A stretch of 64,000 nucleotides of DNA from JAWKMZ01 sp041391965 (lineage in GTDB: Bacteria > Bacteroidota > Bacteroidia > Flavobacteriales > Flavobacteriaceae). Positions 55,453 through 63,937 of the stretch are shown one piece after another. Position 1 is the stretch's first letter. Each line of letters begins with the position of its first letter. The stretch lies in the NCBI GenBank assembly GCA_041391965.1, contig JAWKMZ010000002.1:248001-312000 (forward strand). Reading direction: 5' to 3'. Below the pieces are notes generated by a model. The model was given only the letters and a program-made list of their open reading frames with translations. It was not told the DNA's origin and ran no database searches. The position numbers were made by a program, and so were the translations under genes.

Positions 55453-55866
55453 ATGGCAACTCAATTTCATCTCGCTTTACCATGTCTAAGTATTAGCAAA
55501 ACAAGAACATTTTATGCAGACGTTTTAGGCGCTCAAATAGGACGCTCTTCACCAAAATGGATTGATGTAAATTTGTACAGCAATCAAATTACGTTTACGG
55601 AGTGTGGACCATTTAATTTTGACTGTAAAAGTTATTCGTTTAATGGCGATATACTTCCATCATTCCATTTTGGTGTCATTTTAGAAAAAGACGATTGGAA
55701 CAAGGTTTTTCAGCTTTTAAAATCCAAGCATATAGACATCGTTTCAGAAGTTAAATTTTTAGAAAATAAAACAGGTGAACACCAATCTTTTTTTGTAAAA
55801 GACCCTAATGATTATACTGTAGAGTTTAAATGTTTTACCAAAAAAAGTGATATCTTTAAATCTTAA
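55453..55866 (+). CDS. VOC family (glyoxalase/bleomycin-resistance-type) protein
   Basis: A 137-residue vicinal-oxygen-chelate fold protein. FHLALPCLSISKTRTFYADVLG opens the first beta-alpha-beta-beta unit and SFFVKDPNDYTVEFKCF closes the second. His and Glu ligands are plausible at HLALP and VEFK. The substrate is unknown. Monocistronic by its own promoter. Confidence 0.85.
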   Translation: MATQFHLALPCLSISKTRTFYADVLGAQIGRSSPKWIDVNLYSNQITFTECGPFNFDCKSYSFNGDILPSFHFGVILEKDDWNKVFQLLKSKHIDIVSEVKFLENKTGEHQSFFVKDPNDYTVEFKCFTKKSDIFKS

Positions 55867-55945
55867 TTGGCTTATTAAGGAAACACAAACAGCACTTATT
55901 TATTACCACATGTAATTTCATTAATTTGAAATTACTAAAAGCCAA
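55867..55945 (+). other. Nested inverted repeats after the VOC gene
   Basis: Outer arms TTGGCTT (55867-55873) and AAGCCAA (55939-55945) enclose inner arms GTAATTTC (55912-55919) and GAAATTAC (55928-55935). The outer arm begins at the base after the VOC stop codon. It could be a structured 3' end or small RNA. No U-tract follows. Confidence 0.4.
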
Positions 55946-56007
55946 CTGGACTTGTCGTGGCAAATTTCCGTTAAAAACAAGTAACATCCACTTATAATAA
56001 TTTTACA

Positions 56008-56340
56008 ATGAAAACAAAATTTATAGTGATTCTGTCAATTGTCAGTATGACTTTATGTTCCTTTACCTCAGAAAAAAAAGCAATAGTAGCTGTTTATGAT
56101 GGACATGAAGACTATGGCTATAATTTTATAGCAACACATGATGACGATGATTCTGAATACACAATTACCTTTCAAGAGGTTGATAAAACGCTTCTCAAAA
56201 CATTCGATTTAGATTCAGAAACCTTGATTGGCAAAAAATTTGAAATCACTTACGAATCAAGAATAGAAACAACAACTGACGAAAATGGATTTGATGATGA
56301 GCAGGAAATCCTTACCATCACCAATCTTAAAAGTTTGTAA
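56008..56340 (+). CDS. Small exported protein of unknown function
   Basis: A 110-residue protein with a signal peptide (about 1-20, ILSIVSMTLCSFTS). The mature part is acidic (THDDDDSEYTIT and TTDENGFDDEQE) and looks like a small beta domain. Not recognized. A Cys at residue 17 is a weak possible lipobox. It is followed by a hairpin terminator. Confidence 0.8.
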   Translation: MKTKFIVILSIVSMTLCSFTSEKKAIVAVYDGHEDYGYNFIATHDDDDSEYTITFQEVDKTLLKTFDLDSETLIGKKFEITYESRIETTTDENGFDDEQEILTITNLKSL

Positions 56341-56355
56341 AATCAGCTCTTTTAT

Positions 56356-57696
56356 TTAAGAAGAAGACTGCTCTATTGGGGCAGTCTTTTTTTTGAATAG
56401 CTCAAAAAATAATACGCCATAAACCATACAATATTCCAAACCAATAATCCAGAGGTTCTCAGTATCATGAGCGTTTGCATAAGCTAAATAACTCAAAATA
56501 ATTACAAAACTCCATACCAACGGAAATTTATAGTTGGTAAAAACACTCAAAATTAATAAAGTTGCCAAATACCAAGGATGCACAGTTGTTGCCGTAAAAT
56601 AATAAAAAGAAGCCGCAAAAAGCATGGCAATAATTAGGTTTTTGGTCGTTTTGTTTTTTTTAATGCACGAAAAAACCATAACAAAAATGAAGACACTTAA
56701 AGCCAAATAATTCCCGATAATTGCAATTTGATTATAACCCGTTATTTGGTAGCCAATAAAGCGTATAATGTAGTAAATGCTTGCATTAAATTCAAAATCG
56801 TTAAACCAAAGTTCTACTGTTTTAGAGTAATTGCTTATAAATTCTGATGAATAAAATGGTAGAAATAAAACGATGGTTATAAATGCTACAATGCTATAAA
56901 AACCGATTGTTTTTTTAAACCCTAATTTTTGATACATTAATGGCAAAAATAGGAGTGGAATGAGTTTTACAGAAACTGATAAAGCAAAAATTGCGGCTGC
57001 TACTTTCCATTTTCCACAGTGTAATAGGTATAAACTCCAGATTAAAAAGAAAAGCATAATACTTTCAAAATGAAGATTGCCTGTAAGCTCAATAATAATA
57101 AAGGGGTTTAACAGATACCAAAAAATGTGGTGTATTGGGATGTTTAGTTTTTCTAATAGTTTTTTTCCAAAATAAAGAATACCAATGTCAGCAGCTATCA
57201 ACGTTATTCGCATAATGATGACTGAGCCCAAAATACTTTTTTTAGAAAAAAGTGCAGCTATCCAAAAAATAAACTGTTTGATTGGTGGATAGTTGGTAAA
57301 ATGACTTCCGTTAAGAATTCCCATACCATTGTAAAGTTCTTGAGCTTGAGGAACAGGAAATTTTCCTGCGTTTATAAAAGATTCTGGTGTGTATAAAAAA
57401 GGATTAAAACCTTCCAAAATCATACGTCCATCCCAAATAAAGCGATAAAAATCTTGAGATAGATTAGGAATGGCAAACAAAAAAACAACTCTAAAAATGA
57501 CCGCTAATGCCACAAGAAACTTAAAATTTGCTTTGTTGGTTTGAACAATTTTATAAAACAAAAAAAAGAGAGCAGCGTAGAGTGAAATTAGTTTAATGCT
57601 ATCGGTTCTTGCTAAATCATAAGCAAAAGACGCATAAAATAAAACACTAATAAAAGCAAATAGAATTGGAATCTTATGGCGCTTCCAAAAGTGCAT
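56356..57696 (-). CDS. GT-C fold membrane glycosyltransferase (GT87-like)
   Basis: A 446-residue protein with about 10-12 membrane segments. The first external loop has SQDFYRFIWDGRMILEGFNPF with the Asp-Phe-x-Arg-x-x-x-Asp pattern expected of GT-C mannosyltransferase-like enzymes. ATVHPWYLA is seen near the C-terminus (TTVHPWYLATLL). It uses a polyprenyl-phosphate sugar donor by family analogy. The start overlaps the upstream GT2 stop by 1 base (TAATG). Confidence 0.85.
   Translation of the reverse strand: MHFWKRHKIPILFAFISVLFYASFAYDLARTDSIKLISLYAALFFLFYKIVQTNKANFKFLVALAVIFRVVFLFAIPNLSQDFYRFIWDGRMILEGFNPFLYTPESFINAGKFPVPQAQELYNGMGILNGSHFTNYPPIKQFIFWIAALFSKKSILGSVIIMRITLIAADIGILYFGKKLLEKLNIPIHHIFWYLLNPFIIIELTGNLHFESIMLFFLIWSLYLLHCGKWKVAAAIFALSVSVKLIPLLFLPLMYQKLGFKKTIGFYSIVAFITIVLFLPFYSSEFISNYSKTVELWFNDFEFNASIYYIIRFIGYQITGYNQIAIIGNYLALSVFIFVMVFSCIKKNKTTKNLIIAMLFAASFYYFTATTVHPWYLATLLILSVFTNYKFPLVWSFVIILSYLAYANAHDTENLWIIGLEYCMVYGVLFFELFKKKTAPIEQSSS
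56361..56394 (+). terminator. Terminator of the small exported protein gene
   Basis: AAGAAGACTGC / GCAGTCTTTTTTT stem with eight T residues on the plus strand. It lies inside the last 35 bases of the convergent glycosyltransferase gene, so the two genes share DNA here. Confidence 0.8.
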
Positions 57697-59186
57697 TATA
57701 TTTTAGAGGCCAACGATTTAAAAAACACGTAACCAAAACCAATAAACAACATTAAATGGAATGGAAACAAACCAAAATCGCCTCCATGGTCACCAACAAC
57801 AAATGCGCTATACAAACCAAAAGCAAAATAAAGCATCAATAAACCTTCAATGATAACATTTAACGACAATTTTTTACGAAGGTATTTGTTGCCTTTCCAA
57901 GAATCTTTAATGCTACTGATATTGAATTTTGGTGTACGAATAAATTCGCTACGTTTGCCCATATGACCTTCAATTACTGCAATAGAGTTGTGTAAAGAAA
58001 AGCCCATTGCTATGGAGAAAAAGGTAAAAAACATAGCAACATAATTGAAGAAATTTTTAAAACCGCTTCCGTTAATCTGTTTGTACATAAACCAATAGCA
58101 TATAAAAAAGATGATGGTACTTACCACAAAAAAGCTCATAAAGTAAAAGTAGTATCGTAAATGAGCGTATTCATTTTTAATGTATAACATTGGAATACTT
58201 AAAATGGCGACTAAAAAGACGTTGAGAAACATAGTGCTATTTAGCAAATGTAATATACCATGTACTTTGGTTTTAGAAGAAATATTTTTCGCTTTCAAAA
58301 CGCGCCAAAGCATTTTTCTAAAATTTTCGGCACCACCTTTGTTCCATCTAAATTGTTGTGAACGCGCTGCACTAATAACCACAGGAAGTTCTGCAGGTGT
58401 TTCAACATCTTCTAAATATTTGAATTTCCAGTTTTTTAATTGGGCTCTGTAGCTCAAATCTAAATCTTCAGTTAGTGTGTCACCTTCCCAGTTGCCAGCA
58501 TCAATAATACAGGTTTTTCGCCATACACCAGCAGTTCCGTTAAAATTTATAAAGTGACCTTTACTGCTTCGTCCAACTTGTTCTAAGGTAAAATGAGCAT
58601 CGAGTGCAAAAGCTTGTATTTTGGTGAGTGTTGAATAGTTACGGTTAATATGTCCCCAACGTGTTTGCACAACGCCAATATGCTCATCTTTAAAATAAGG
58701 AATGGTCTTTTTTAACCAATTTGGTTTTGGTAAAAAATCGGCATCAAAAATGGCAATATACTCTCCTTTAGCAATTTTTAGACCTTCTTTTAAGGCGCCA
58801 GCTTTAAAACCGCTTCGGTCTGTACGACAAATGTGCTTGATATCTAAGCCAGTTTGTTTTAGTTTTTGGACGTGTTCAAAAGTGGTTTTTACAGTTTCAT
58901 CAGTAGAATCATCCAGTACTTGTATTTCTAATTTGTCTTTTGGATAATCAATTAATGCAATGTTTTCTAACAATCTGTCCATTACATACATTTCGTTATA
59001 AACAGGAAGTTGAATGGTTACAAAAGGAACTTCATCAGGATTTGAAAAATCAAAAGTATCTGAAGTATCTTTTTTGTTTTGAGCCGCTAAATAGCTAAAA
59101 AGTAAATTGAGCTGCGCCAATGCGTACATAAAAATAAGCACTAATGCGATGGTGTAAACCACAATAATTATGGACTGAAGAATCAT
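57696..59186 (-). CDS. Cellulose synthase-like processive GT2 glycosyltransferase
   Basis: A 496-residue membrane GT2. A membrane segment (about 5-25) precedes the catalytic domain with TIQLPVYNE, LDDSTDETV, AIFDADFLP (DxD), LTEDLDLSYR (TED) and SQQFRWNKGG (QxxRW), the full BcsA-type set. Four to five C-terminal membrane segments follow. No PilZ domain is present, so c-di-GMP control is not evident. It overlaps the DPM1-like gene by 4 bases. Confidence 0.92.
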   Translation of the reverse strand: MILQSIIIVVYTIALVLIFMYALAQLNLLFSYLAAQNKKDTSDTFDFSNPDEVPFVTIQLPVYNEMYVMDRLLENIALIDYPKDKLEIQVLDDSTDETVKTTFEHVQKLKQTGLDIKHICRTDRSGFKAGALKEGLKIAKGEYIAIFDADFLPKPNWLKKTIPYFKDEHIGVVQTRWGHINRNYSTLTKIQAFALDAHFTLEQVGRSSKGHFINFNGTAGVWRKTCIIDAGNWEGDTLTEDLDLSYRAQLKNWKFKYLEDVETPAELPVVISAARSQQFRWNKGGAENFRKMLWRVLKAKNISSKTKVHGILHLLNSTMFLNVFLVAILSIPMLYIKNEYAHLRYYFYFMSFFVVSTIIFFICYWFMYKQINGSGFKNFFNYVAMFFTFFSIAMGFSLHNSIAVIEGHMGKRSEFIRTPKFNISSIKDSWKGNKYLRKKLSLNVIIEGLLMLYFAFGLYSAFVVGDHGGDFGLFPFHLMLFIGFGYVFFKSLASKI

Positions 59187-59875
59187 GTATTAAAACTGTA
59201 TTTAAAAATCCAACCTAAGATTTTTGCGCCTGCAAAGATAGTACCTTTTATGGTTCCTGAAACTTTTGAGACACCAATTCTTTTTTTATACCTAACAGGC
59301 ACCTCAATATACGTTAATTTTTGCTTTATAGACTTTAATTGCATCTCTACAGTCCATCCATAGGTTTTATCTTGCATTTGTAAACTTAACAATTTTTTGT
59401 ACTTGATGGCTCTAAAAGGACCTAAATCAGTAAATTTTGCTCTAAAAAAAAGCGACATTAATTTGGTTGCCAGCCAATTACCAAAAATTTGCTGAGGTGT
59501 CATTGCATGAGCTTCACGTAAGTGTTTGACTCTTGCACCAATGACCAAATCGATATTATTTTCTAAAATTGGAGCAATAATTTTTGTTAATTCTTCTGGA
59601 TAATCGCTGTAATCGCCATCTAAAAATACTACAATATCTGGTTTTTCTTCTTGATGTGCAATGTAATCCATCCCTTTTAAACAAGCATTTCCATAGCCAC
59701 TTTTAGTTTCAGTGAGTACTGTTGCACCAGCTTTTTGAGCGTTTTCGGCTGTTTTATCGGTAGAATTATTATTTACGACAATAATTTCATCTACTAAATC
59801 AGGAATTTCAGAAATTACTTTTGCAATAGAATCAGCTTCATTATAAGCAGGAATTATAACTTTTATTTTGGTCAT
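59183..59875 (-). CDS. DPM1-like polyprenyl-phosphate glycosyltransferase (GT2)
   Basis: A 230-residue GT2 protein. VIIPAYNEADSI, IIVVNNNSTDKTAE and FLDGDYSDYPEE (DxD-type) are typical of dolichyl/polyprenyl-phosphate sugar synthases. It probably makes the lipid-linked sugar used by the GT-C enzyme two genes down (inferred). It is first in the three-gene operon, just after a consensus -7 box. Confidence 0.91.
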   Translation of the reverse strand: MTKIKVIIPAYNEADSIAKVISEIPDLVDEIIVVNNNSTDKTAENAQKAGATVLTETKSGYGNACLKGMDYIAHQEEKPDIVVFLDGDYSDYPEELTKIIAPILENNIDLVIGARVKHLREAHAMTPQQIFGNWLATKLMSLFFRAKFTDLGPFRAIKYKKLLSLQMQDKTYGWTVEMQLKSIKQKLTYIEVPVRYKKRIGVSKVSGTIKGTIFAGAKILGWIFKYSFNT

Positions 59876-59895
59876 TTTAGATTTTAAAGAAAGTG

Positions 59896-59903
59896 CAAAT
59901 GTA
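59896..59903 (-). promoter_or_regulatory. -7 element of the glycosyltransferase operon
   Basis: Minus-strand TACATTTG fits TAnnTTTG exactly, 20 bases before the DPM1-like ATG. The -33 region is not clear. Confidence 0.55.
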
Positions 59904-59949
59904 TTAATAGTTTTGGATTGTTTGAAGACCTAAAAATAAGGTGTGATGA

Positions 59950-61539
59950 TTACTTCTGATTCACTAAATCCATTAAATTAACATCATTGCCTAACAAAAT
60001 ATCATTTGGATTGATACGCCCTTTCATAGCATCATTTTCTAATTTTAGGACACCTCTTGGGCAAACTGCACTACAAACACCACAACCCACACAACTACTT
60101 CGTACAATATTTTCACCTTTTTGGGCATAAGCTCTTACATCTATTCCCATTTCGCAATAGGTAGAACAATTGCCGCAAGAAATACATTGACCTCCATTTG
60201 TAGTGATTCTGAATTTGGAAAATAAACGTTGTTGAAAACCGAGTATGGCAGCCATTGGACACCCAAAACGACACCACGTTCTGCTTCCAAAAATGGGATA
60301 GAATCCTGTGCCAATCACTCCAGAAAAAATAGAACCAATATAGATGCCATAAACAGAACGGAGTGTGCTGGCTTTGATAAAAAAGAGGTGTGTGCTTGTG
60401 CCATAAAAATGCATTACTACTAATAATGCGACAACCACAAAATACCCAATGGCACCATATTTAGCATCTTTGCCTAATTCATGGCGTTTGTAAAGCATTG
60501 TTAAAACAAAAATGATTGTTAAAAAAGCAATTACCAGCGCAATAAAAACACCTTTTGTAAGCCAATATTTATCAGAATCAAAGCCTAAATAAGAATAAAC
60601 GACTGCTGTGGTCATTACAACTGAAAACACTAAAACGGTATGAATGAGCCAACGCTCTAATTTCCAAGCTGATAATTTTTTGGAAGATAATTGTCTAAAA
60701 GAATCACCTGCAGTTTCTGCCAATCCACCACATCCACAAACCCAAGAGCAATACCAACGTTTTCCATAGTTATAGGTTAAAATTGGTGTGATGATAAAGA
60801 TAGAAGCAATACCAAATAGAATTAAAACCAAACCAAGATTTCCATTTGATAAAAATCCTTTAATTGACCATTCGTCAAAAATATAATAATTAAGTGGCCA
60901 AATACTTTTTAAATCGTAATAAGGTAAGTCAGAATTTAAGCGCGACATCAATTCAGGAATCAAAAAGGCAAAACCCAATTGAAAGAACATAACAGAACCT
61001 GTTCGTAATTGTTCGTAACGGTTATGTCGGTATTTTAAAATAAATTTATAACCAAAAGCTAAAATGGCCACTGTGTAAAGTGTGCCATAAACAAACCATT
61101 GACTTGCAGGATGTCCATTTAATAATTTGCTTAAAGGATCAAAAAATGAAATCAGCCCTGTGTTTGCTTCGCCATTTTTTCCTAAACCCAGAAATTGTGG
61201 ATAGAAATAAAGGACAATATAAAATAAGGTAAGTACAATCCCTGTTATCCATCCTAAAACACCTCGTGACGCAATGGATTTAAACCAAACACCATTATTT
61301 TTAATTCCTTTTGATGTACTTAAATACGCATCATTTGAAAATAAAATGGTTCCAATAAAAATAAGGCCTAAGGCAAGTGTAAAACATAATTCTTTATTTG
61401 GAAATTGTGTGTTTACAAGGGCTAAAACTAAAATAAATAAACCAGTAACTCCAAGTCCGATAGCTATTTTTTGTTTTGAAGAAAGTTCAGGAGCATCAGG
61501 TTTTGCTATAGATAGGCTGTGATTTGATTTGTTGCTCAT
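59950..61539 (-). CDS. Membrane polyferredoxin (NosR/NapH-like 4Fe-4S protein)
   Basis: A 529-residue protein with about 10 membrane segments. Cys motifs are CSWVCGCGG near residue 262 and WCRFGCPM (CxxxCP) near 420. Two ferredoxin clusters follow, starting at Cys452 (CISCGNCSTYC) and Cys483 (CVGCGVCSAVCP). The pattern fits NosR/NapH-type electron carriers, but no nos or nap genes are near. Its start overlaps the end of the flavoprotein gene by 4 bases, so the two likely form one electron-transfer unit. Confidence 0.9.
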   Translation of the reverse strand: MSNKSNHSLSIAKPDAPELSSKQKIAIGLGVTGLFILVLALVNTQFPNKELCFTLALGLIFIGTILFSNDAYLSTSKGIKNNGVWFKSIASRGVLGWITGIVLTLFYIVLYFYPQFLGLGKNGEANTGLISFFDPLSKLLNGHPASQWFVYGTLYTVAILAFGYKFILKYRHNRYEQLRTGSVMFFQLGFAFLIPELMSRLNSDLPYYDLKSIWPLNYYIFDEWSIKGFLSNGNLGLVLILFGIASIFIITPILTYNYGKRWYCSWVCGCGGLAETAGDSFRQLSSKKLSAWKLERWLIHTVLVFSVVMTTAVVYSYLGFDSDKYWLTKGVFIALVIAFLTIIFVLTMLYKRHELGKDAKYGAIGYFVVVALLVVMHFYGTSTHLFFIKASTLRSVYGIYIGSIFSGVIGTGFYPIFGSRTWCRFGCPMAAILGFQQRLFSKFRITTNGGQCISCGNCSTYCEMGIDVRAYAQKGENIVRSSCVGCGVCSAVCPRGVLKLENDAMKGRINPNDILLGNDVNLMDLVNQK

Positions 61540-62840
61540 AACGAAACTGTTTCTAATTGATTTTTGTAGGTTGAAAGTATTTCTTTTTCATAATGCACAT
61601 AAAATTCAGGATCAAAATTAGCTTCTTTAAGATGTTCAATCACATAATTTACAGAACGTTTTTCAGTGAGCCATTGGTCAAAAACGTCGTGACGCATTCG
61701 TATTCCGAAGGTGTTAATACCTAAAAATTCGTTTGTAATGGTATGGTATTCTATAGTCATACATTTAGTGTCGTCAATATGCTTCCAATGAAAATGTGCA
61801 TGCTTATCTTTTGGTTTTGCAAAAACCCAACCATAGGTTTGGTATTCAATATCAAAAAATTTAGCCGAATTAAACCAATGTCCTGGTTTATAGGCCATTT
61901 TATTGCCACAAATGGTTTGTGCCACAACTTCTCCCATCATACGTCCTGTGTACCAAACGGCTTCAATAGGTTTTCGGTTACCAATCGCTTCGTGCTGTTC
62001 GGCACAATCACCAATAGCATACACCTCTTTGATGTTGGTTTCTAAATAACGATTTACTTTAACACCACGTCCTGTTTCAATAGTTGAATTTTTAATAAAG
62101 TCAATATTTGGACTTACACCAGCTGTCAATCCAACAAAATCACATTCAATTTCTTCGCCAGTTTCTTCAATAATTATAGACTTTACTTTGCCATTTTCAT
62201 CTGAAATAATTTCTTTTAAGTTAGATGCTAAGCGCAAATCGATATGATGGTTTTTAATGTGTCTGTTAATCATTTCACTTTCGCCTTGAGGCAAAACACC
62301 ATTCCAAAAACTGGATTCTCTGACTAAAAAAGTCACAGGAATATGTCGTGTACTAAGCATTTCGGCCAATTCAATACCAATCAATCCACCACCAACAATG
62401 ACAGCTCTTTTACACACGTTATTGTTGGGAGCATAAATTTCAAGACTGTCTAAATCTTGTTTGTGATATAAACCTTGTACACCTTTTAAATCTTGTCCTG
62501 GCCATCCAAATTTGTTGGGTTTACTTCCTGTGGCAATAATCAGTTGATCGTAATTTAAGGTGTCACCAGAACTAAGATGAAGTGTTTTTGTTGTGGTTTC
62601 AACCGTTTTTACAAAGCCGTTTTTGAGTTCAATTCTGTTTTTTTGCCAAAACCAATCTTCATAAGGTTTGGTGTGTTCAAACTTTAAATGTCCCATATAA
62701 ACATACATTAAAGCAGTACGCGAAAAAAAGTGCTCAGTTTCTGAAGAAATTATCGTTATTTTTTTGTCAGAAAGTTTTCTGATGTGTCTTGCTGCTGTAA
62801 CACCAGAAATTCCGTTTCCAATAATAACAATATGTTCCAT
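61536..62840 (-). CDS. NAD(P)/FAD-dependent oxidoreductase paired with the polyferredoxin
   Basis: A 434-residue pyridine nucleotide-disulfide-type reductase without the active-site CxxxxC. FAD site IVIIGNGISGVTAARH is at the N-terminus, AVIVGGGLIGIELAEML is the NAD(P) site, and EVYAIGDCAEQHE is the second FAD motif. It resembles the flavin part of nitrite reductase large subunits and rubredoxin reductases. The C-terminal 100 residues (about 330-434) lack a known motif. It is coupled to the polyferredoxin gene. Confidence 0.91.
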   Translation of the reverse strand: MEHIVIIGNGISGVTAARHIRKLSDKKITIISSETEHFFSRTALMYVYMGHLKFEHTKPYEDWFWQKNRIELKNGFVKTVETTTKTLHLSSGDTLNYDQLIIATGSKPNKFGWPGQDLKGVQGLYHKQDLDSLEIYAPNNNVCKRAVIVGGGLIGIELAEMLSTRHIPVTFLVRESSFWNGVLPQGESEMINRHIKNHHIDLRLASNLKEIISDENGKVKSIIIEETGEEIECDFVGLTAGVSPNIDFIKNSTIETGRGVKVNRYLETNIKEVYAIGDCAEQHEAIGNRKPIEAVWYTGRMMGEVVAQTICGNKMAYKPGHWFNSAKFFDIEYQTYGWVFAKPKDKHAHFHWKHIDDTKCMTIEYHTITNEFLGINTFGIRMRHDVFDQWLTEKRSVNYVIEHLKEANFDPEFYVHYEKEILSTYKNQLETVSL

Positions 62841-62932
62841 AAACTTTAATTTTTTAATGGTTGGTCGTTCATTTTTAAATAACCTTAATTGGTTGTTTGA
62901 TTTTGTTTAAATTTAAAGATTAAATATGAGTT

Positions 62933-63937
62933 ATGAAGCTATTTTTTAAAATGTGTGTGTTACTGTGTTGCTGTTGCATTTTGAATTGCAAAAAAACAGA
63001 AAAGATAAATGGTGTTAGTTTTGTATCCTCTCAAGATGCTATTACTCTAACTCACATTCAACCAATTCTTAATATTCATGCCAATTACGCATCTATCATG
63101 CCTTTTGGTTTTATACGCGAATTATCACATCCTGATATTCAATATAATTCTGATAGACAATGGTTTGGTGAAACTAAATCTGGGATAGAGCAGTATGCTG
63201 ATGCGCTACATAAACAACGCATCAAAGTGATGGTAAAACCGCAAATTTGGGTTTGGCAAGGCGAATTTACAGGTTTTATTAAAATGGCCACTGAAAACGA
63301 TTGGAAAACGTTGGAAGCGTCGTACACCAAATTTATTTTGGATTATGCTGAAGTCGCCCAAACAACCCATGCCGAAATACTTTGTATTGGTACAGAATTG
63401 GAAACATTTATTGATGAGCGTCCTGCATTTTGGCACCAATTAATTAAAAATATTCGTACTGTTTATAAAGGAAAACTGACTTATGCAGCTAATTGGAACG
63501 AGTTTGAACGAACCCCTTTTTGGGACGAATTGGATTATATTGGCGTCGATGCGTATTTTCCGTTAAGTGATAAACAAACACCAACACTTGAAGATTGTAA
63601 ATTGGGTTGGCAACCACACAAATTGCTCTTAAAACAATTTTCAGAACACTATAAAAAGCCAATTTTATTTACCGAATTTGGATACAGAAGTGTTGATTAT
63701 GCAGCCAAAGCACCTTGGAAAGCAGATAGAGAGATGACTGTTGTTAATTTACAAGCACAAACCAACGCTATGCAATCGCTTTTTGATGAAATTTGGGATG
63801 AAAATTGGTTTGCTGGTGGTTTTGTTTGGAAATGGTTTCATAGCCATAATGAAGTAGGAGGAAATGAAAATTCGCAATTTACACCTCAAAATAAACCTGT
63901 TGAACAAATTATAAAGAATGAATATGCTAAGTATTAA
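62933..63937 (+). CDS. GH113-like TIM-barrel glycosidase lipoprotein
   Basis: A 334-residue lipoprotein. The signal peptide is Cys-rich (LLCCCCILNCKK), with lipid attachment likely at Cys19. The catalytic pair of clan GH-A is plausible: acid/base Glu in LCIGTELETF and nucleophile Glu in LFTEFGYRS. The MVKPQIWVWQGEF strand and WFAGGFVWKW C-terminal block fit GH113-type beta-mannanases. Substrate is inferred only from family resemblance. It is divergent from the flavoprotein gene. Confidence 0.8.
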   Translation: MKLFFKMCVLLCCCCILNCKKTEKINGVSFVSSQDAITLTHIQPILNIHANYASIMPFGFIRELSHPDIQYNSDRQWFGETKSGIEQYADALHKQRIKVMVKPQIWVWQGEFTGFIKMATENDWKTLEASYTKFILDYAEVAQTTHAEILCIGTELETFIDERPAFWHQLIKNIRTVYKGKLTYAANWNEFERTPFWDELDYIGVDAYFPLSDKQTPTLEDCKLGWQPHKLLLKQFSEHYKKPILFTEFGYRSVDYAAKAPWKADREMTVVNLQAQTNAMQSLFDEIWDENWFAGGFVWKWFHSHNEVGGNENSQFTPQNKPVEQIIKNEYAKY

